Part shown: piece by piece, positions 59,745 to 64,000 of the stretch
Numbering within the stretch: position 1 is the stretch's first letter
Layout of the letters: each line of letters begins with the position of its first letter
Origin: Chloroflexota bacterium
Lineage (GTDB): Bacteria > Chloroflexota > UBA6077 > CF-72
Reading direction: 5' to 3'
Assembly (NCBI GenBank): GCA_019247515.1
Contig: JAFAOS010000132.1
Coordinates: 1-64,000, forward strand
Length of the DNA: 64,000 bases
The notes under the pieces: model-generated
The model's database searches: none
What the model saw: the letters and a program-made list of their open reading frames with translations, nothing else
Told to the model about the DNA's origin: nothing
Program-made: the position numbers and the translations under genes

Positions 59745-62700
59745 ATGACCCCACGCGGAGGCAGGGCAGCCAGCGCCGTCTCTCGTCGAGACTTCATCAA
59801 GTTGTCCGGCGTGGGCGGAGCTCTCGGCACACTCGCCGGCCTGGGTGCGAGCCTCGCCCCGGCTGTCGCCCACGCCACAACGTTGCGCATCCAGTCCGCC
59901 AGCGCGGTTCCCACGGTATGTCCCTACTGCGCCGTCGGCTGCGGCATGATTGCGCACGCCGTCAACGGACAGATCGTCAACATCGAAGGCAATCCCGACT
60001 CACCGGTGAACGAGGGCAACCTGTGCCCGAAGGGCGCCGCGTCGTACCAGCTGGCTGTCAACGAGCGGCGGTGGACCACCGTCAAGCACCGCGCGCCCGG
60101 TGCGGACCACTGGGAGGACATGCCCCTGGATCAGGCGATGGATCGCATCGCCGAGTTGTTCAAGCAAACGCGTGACGCCACCTTCCAGGAGCGGACGCCG
60201 GACGGCAAGACGCTCATGAACACCACGGCAATCTTTTCGCTCGGCGGCGCCACGATCGACAACGAATGGAACTACGCCCACTCCAAGCTGATGCGCGGTC
60301 TGGGCGTGGTCGCGGTCGAGAACCAGGCGCGTATATGACATAGCTCCAGTGTCCCCGGTCTGGGGACGAGCTTCGGGCGCGGCGCCGCCACAACGTTTTC
60401 TCGGGACGTCGCTAACTCGGACGTGATCACCGTCATGGGCTCGGACATGGCCGAGTGTCACCCGGTGGCCTTCCGCTGGGTGATGAAGGCCAAAGCCAAC
60501 GGCGCGAAGCTGATCCACGTTGACCCGCGCTTCACGCGGACCTCGGCGGTATCCGACATCTATGCACCCATCCGTGCTGGCTCGGACATCGTCTTTCTCG
60601 GCGGGTTGATCAATTGGGTCATCAGCAACGAGCGCTACTTCCGCGATTACGTCCTGACCTATACCAACGCGGCCACCATCATCTCCGACCAGTTCCGCGA
60701 CACGGAGGACCTGGCCGGGCTCTTCTCGGGGTTCAACCCGGACGCGCGCGCCTACGACGCCGGCAGCTGGCAATACGACCGCACCCAGGTCAGCCAGAAT
60801 CAACGCAGCGCGGACACACAGCAGAGCGGCGAGCTGCAGCAGCCGCCCGCCTACGGCTTCGACGCGGCGATGGCCGCCGACACCTCGCAAAACTACGACG
60901 CACTGGTGAAGGCGCTCGTGCCACCCCGCGAGAGGACCGACCCCACCCTGCAGGACCCCCGCTGCGTGTTCCAGATCTTGAGGCGTCACTACGCGCGCTA
61001 CACGCCGGACCTGGTCGAGCGCGTGACCGGCTGTCCACAGGCGGTGTTCCAGCAGGTTGCACAGAGCCTGGCCGACAACTCTGGCCCCGAGCGGACCGGC
61101 TCAATGGCTTATGCGGTCGCCTGGACCCAGCACACCACCGGCGTTCAGATCATCCGCGCGGCAGGCATCCTGCAGCAACTACTTGGCAACATCGGCCGGC
61201 CCGGTGGCGGCATTCTGGCGCTCCGCGGGCACGCCAGCATTCAGGGCTCGACCGACAATCCGACGCTGTACCACTCCATCACCGGCTACATGTCTCACCC
61301 GTCAATTCTGAAGCGACACGAGACGCTGAAGGAGTACCTGGCGACCGAGACCGTGCCGACCTCCTACTACGCTAACCAGCCCAAATTCATGGTCAGCTAT
61401 TTGAAAGCCATGTACGGCGATGCCGCCACCAGAGCTAACGACTTTGGTTACGGTTGGCATCCGCGTATCAGCGGCGATCATTCGCACATTCCCATGATGG
61501 TCAACATGGCCGACGGACAGGTGCGCGGCATGTTGGCCATCGGCCAGAACCCGGCCGTGGGTGGTCAGAACGCCGGCTTGCAGCGCCGCGCGTTGGCGAA
61601 CCTCGACTGGCTCGTGATCCGCGACTTCTTCGAAACCGAAACCGCCGCCTTCTGGTACAACTCGCCGGAGGTCAAAGGCGGCCAGCTCCAGACATCGGAC
61701 ATCAAGACCGAAGTATTTTTCCTGCCGGCCGCCCACAACGCCGAGTCCGAGGGCAGCTTTACCAATACGCACCGCCTGCTGCAGTGGCACGAGAAGGCGG
61801 CCGATCCGCCGGGTGACGCCCGCTCCGACCAGTGGTTTACGTACCAGCTTGGCAGGCGCCTCAAGCAGTTGTACGCGGGCAGCAGCGCGCCGCGCGATCA
61901 GGGCTTCCTGGCGTTGACCTGGGAGTACGATCCAGATCCCGCCGAAACGCAGTCGTGGCGCATCAAGGACGAGCCCAGCGCGTCCAGAGTGCTGAAAGAG
62001 ATCAACGGATACGACCTGACAACGGGCAAGCTTCTCAGCGGATTCGGCGCGCTCAAGGACGACGGCACCACTTCGTGCGGCAACTGGATCTACTCCGGCG
62101 TGTACCCCGACGACAGTCGCAATCTGGCGGCGAGTCGCACCCCGGACAACTACGTCAGCCTGGGCTGGGGTTTCAACTGGCCCGCGAATCGACACATCAT
62201 GTACAACCGCGCGTCTGCCCGTCCGGACGGGCAACCCTGGAGCGACCGCAAGCGCTACGTCTGGTGGGACGACGGTCAGCAGCAGTGGGTTGGCTATGAC
62301 GTGCCGGACTTCGTGGTCAACAAAGCGCCAACGACTCCGGCCGACCCCAATGGCGTCGGACTCGCCTGGCAGGCCGGTACCGACCCGTTCATCATGCACG
62401 CGGATGGCAAAGCCTGGCTGTTCGCTCCAACCGGCCTGGTCGACGGTCCACTCCCAACTCACTACGAGCCGGTCGAGTCGCCAGTTGGCAATCTGGTGTA
62501 CCCAAACCAGCAAAACAGCCCCGTCTACAAGTACTTCGATCGGCCCGATAACCCGCTCGCGCCGGCCGGCGACCCCAACTTCCCGTACGTGCTCACCACC
62601 TATCGCCTCACCGAGCACTACCTCAGTGGCACCATGAGCCGCTGGCTGCCGTGGCTGGCCGAGCTGCAGCCGGAGCTGTTCGTGGAGCTCAGTCCGGAGC

Positions 62701-62984
62701 TGGCGGCGCAGAAAGGCATCAGCAACCTGGACATCGTGCGAGTGTCGACGCCGCGCGCCACGATCAGCGCCAAAGCACTTGTTACTGGCCGGCTGCGCCC
62801 GTTCACTCTCGACGACGGACACGGCAACATGCGGACCGTCCACCAGGTCGGCATGCCCTGGCACTGGGGCTACCAGGGCGTGGCGCAGGGCGCCATCGTC
62901 AACAGCCTCTCGTCCCTTGTGATGGACCCGAATGTGTCGATGCACGAGGGCAAGGCGTTCGTCTGCAACCTCGAGAAGGGTTAG
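59745..62984 (+). CDS. fdhA: Formate dehydrogenase alpha subunit, selenocysteine-containing
   Basis: The full gene reads through an in-frame TGA at 60336-60338 as Sec198, giving 1079 residues. The N-terminal Tat leader has SRRDFIKLSG. A [4Fe-4S] site uses C59, C62, C66 and C94 (CPYCAVGCG...GNLCPKG). The context NQARI-U-HSSSV matches the NQAR(V/I)-U-H block of periplasmic FdnG-type enzymes, and the frame continues SFGRGAATTFSRDVANSDVI and MGSDMAECHP, as in that family. The remainder is molybdopterin/tungstopterin-binding, with TNTHRLLQWH and a C-terminal dinucleotide-binding domain. A SECIS hairpin lies 12 bases after the TGA. Formate oxidation at the outer membrane face is expected, with the beta and NrfD-like genes following. 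AGGG precedes the ATG. The selABC genes are not in the window. Confidence 0.9.
60336..60367 (+). promoter_or_regulatory. UGA selenocysteine codon and SECIS hairpin
   Basis: TGA at 60336-60338 is followed by 12 bases and then stem GTCCCC (60351-60356), loop GGTCT (60357-60361) and stem GGGGAC (60362-60367). The E. coli fdhF element has the same UGA-to-stem spacing and a GGUCU apical loop recognised by SelB. The stem here is six perfect G-C-rich pairs. Without recoding, the protein would end after 197 residues, while homology continues in the same frame. Confidence 0.88.
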
Positions 62985-62994
62985 CCGCAACATC

Positions 62995-63933
62995 ATGACG
63001 CTCTTCAAGCTGCTCGCCGACCAGACACTGCCACCCCAGCCGCAGGTCGGCAACTCGCCGGTCCCCGGTCAACCTGTCCCGGAGACCGCGACCGGTGCGC
63101 CGGCGGGTCCGGTGACTTTCGCGGCCGGTCAGCCCGTCGGTTTCTTTACCGATACCACCGTGTGCATCGGCTGCAAGGCGTGCGAGGTCGCCTGCAAAGA
63201 GTGGAACCAGCTCCCCGCCGAACTTGGTCCGGACCACTTCAGGCTCTCTGGCCGGTCCTACGACAACACGCTGGAGCTGTCGGGGACGACCTTCCGCCAC
63301 GTCAAATTCATCGAGGACTTCGATGTGGCCGACCCCAATCGGGTCGGCGGGCGCTGGCTGATGATGTCGGACGTCTGCAAGCACTGCGTGCAGGCCGGCT
63401 GTCTGGAGGTGTGCCCGACCGGAGCGATCATCCGAACGGAGTTCGACACGGTCTACATTCAGGAGGACGTTTGCAACGGCTGCCGCTACTGCATCGCAGC
63501 GTGTCCATTCGGCGTCATCCAGATGAACGAGCGCAACGTTGCCGGCAAATGCACCTTTTGCTACGACCGTCTCCAGTCGGGTCTGACGCCAGCCTGCGCC
63601 CAGGCGTGTCCCACTGCCAGCATCCAGTTCGGGCCGATTTCGCAGCTTCAGCAGCAGGCGGATGCCCGGCTTGCCACGCTGCACGAGCAAGGCCGGTCGC
63701 AGGCCCGCCTGTACGGCCGCGACGAGGCCATGCTGGGCGGTCTGAACGCTTTCTACTTGCTGGAGGACGCGCCCAGTACGTATGGGCTGCCCGAGTCGCC
63801 GAAGCTGCCCAGTCGCAATCTGGGCGCCAGCGGCGGACTGGCGGTCGCTGGCGCGATCCTGGCCGGGTTGGCGGGTTTGCTCGCCCTTCGCAAGCGCCGA
63901 ACGAGCAGTCGGCGGGAGTCCGATGCCGCCTGA
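62995..63933 (+). CDS. fdhB: Formate dehydrogenase beta subunit (four [4Fe-4S] ferredoxin)
   Basis: The 312-residue protein starts at ATG 62995, 10 bp after fdhA; the frame is open earlier but overlaps fdhA. It has four cysteine clusters: CIGCKACEVAC (C57-C67), CKHCVQAGCLEVCPTG, CNGCRYCIAACPFG, and CTFCYDRLQSGLTPACAQAC. One C-terminal membrane helix (GLAVAGAILAGLAGLLAL) is followed by a basic tail, an arrangement like FdnH. It passes electrons from alpha to the membrane subunit. Its end overlaps the next gene by 11 bases. Confidence 0.92.
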   Translation: MTLFKLLADQTLPPQPQVGNSPVPGQPVPETATGAPAGPVTFAAGQPVGFFTDTTVCIGCKACEVACKEWNQLPAELGPDHFRLSGRSYDNTLELSGTTFRHVKFIEDFDVADPNRVGGRWLMMSDVCKHCVQAGCLEVCPTGAIIRTEFDTVYIQEDVCNGCRYCIAACPFGVIQMNERNVAGKCTFCYDRLQSGLTPACAQACPTASIQFGPISQLQQQADARLATLHEQGRSQARLYGRDEAMLGGLNAFYLLEDAPSTYGLPESPKLPSRNLGASGGLAVAGAILAGLAGLLALRKRRTSSRRESDAA

Positions 63934-64000
63934 GTTCAACCCCTCCTTCCAGGTGCCGAACTGGAGCTGGTGGATCGTCCTGTACTTCTTCTTCGGCGGG
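63923..64000 (+). CDS. NrfD-like membrane subunit, 5' part only
   Basis: The ATG at 63923 overlaps the fdhB end. The 26 visible residues include PNWSWWIVLYFFFGG, the typical first-helix entry of NrfD/PsrC-type quinone-interacting subunits. The gene runs off the right edge. It suggests that the complex uses an NrfD-type anchor rather than cytochrome b FdnI. Confidence 0.75.
   Translation, partial: MPPEFNPSFQVPNWSWWIVLYFFFGG

Noticed and set aside
60338-60423. Formate dehydrogenase as two genes or a pseudogene broken by TGA
   Set aside because: Homology continues in the same frame through the TGA, at the known Sec site, with a SECIS hairpin directly after it.
61302-63053. Long reverse-strand open frame (583 aa) opposite fdhA
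   Set aside because: High-GC antisense shadow; no domain, start signal or separate support, and fdhA is clearly coding.

Overview
The window is GC-rich bacterial DNA with densely packed genes, many of them for breaking down small organic molecules. Several features fit a soil or sediment Chloroflexota-like bacterium. There are two large XRE-HTH/NB-ARC/TPR regulators, orphan solute-binding lipoproteins, many start codons lying 5-10 bases after a -10 box (leaderless or nearly so), a Gram-positive-type LexA box, and a selenocysteine formate dehydrogenase with an NrfD-type membrane subunit. This assignment is inference. No rRNA, tRNA, CRISPR array, transposase or prophage was seen.

Layout. 1-10 kb: the end of a glycosyltransferase remnant, two MetE-like methyltransferases, a secreted M28 peptidase, an ECF sigma factor divergent from an SDR/DUF899 pair, a TetR regulator, a beta-propeller protein, and a HTH/zinc-ribbon protein. 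9.8-19.2 kb: a 2OG-Fe(II) oxygenase, a reverse-strand catabolic run (RraA-like, RidA, VOC, SDR), then a regulator, rifamycin phosphotransferase and universal stress gene cluster. 19.4-22.4 kb: an oligopeptide-type binding lipoprotein flanked by decayed genes. 22.4-28.4 kb: a reverse-strand four-gene operon (unknown 104-aa protein, divergent DnaE polymerase, coiled-coil/ExoX-C-like protein, 76-aa protein). A perfect GAAC-N4-GTTC palindrome overlaps its promoter, and a frameshifted carboxymuconolactone-decarboxylase-like gene is divergent from it. 28.4-39.6 kb: broken genes, an oxidoreductase plus binding protein, a damaged sensor kinase, a second NB-ARC regulator, a vanadium haloperoxidase-like protein and a hydroxyacid dehydrogenase.

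39.7-47.5 kb: a DMT transporter, then a three-gene operon (MHS transporter, zinc dehydrogenase, dehydroshikimate dehydratase fused to an HPPD-like domain). That operon sits behind a near-consensus promoter carrying two operator-like palindromes and is followed by a binding lipoprotein and a hydrolase. 47.5-59.7 kb: a secreted glycoside hydrolase, a frameshifted Thr/Pro-rich secreted protein, small redox and signalling genes, an amidohydrolase/luciferase-like oxidoreductase cluster, a second UspA pair, and small secreted or unknown proteins. 59.7-64 kb: formate dehydrogenase alpha, read through an in-frame UGA, then beta and the start of an NrfD-like subunit that runs off the window.

The most interesting items are the SOS-linked DnaE operon with three uncharacterised partner proteins, the selenocysteine formate dehydrogenase with a clear SECIS hairpin, and a dispersed intergenic repeat of about 115 bp (three good copies plus a short fragment). 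The window also holds an unusual number of frameshifted or truncated genes. These may be real decay or assembly errors, and the sequence alone cannot separate the two.
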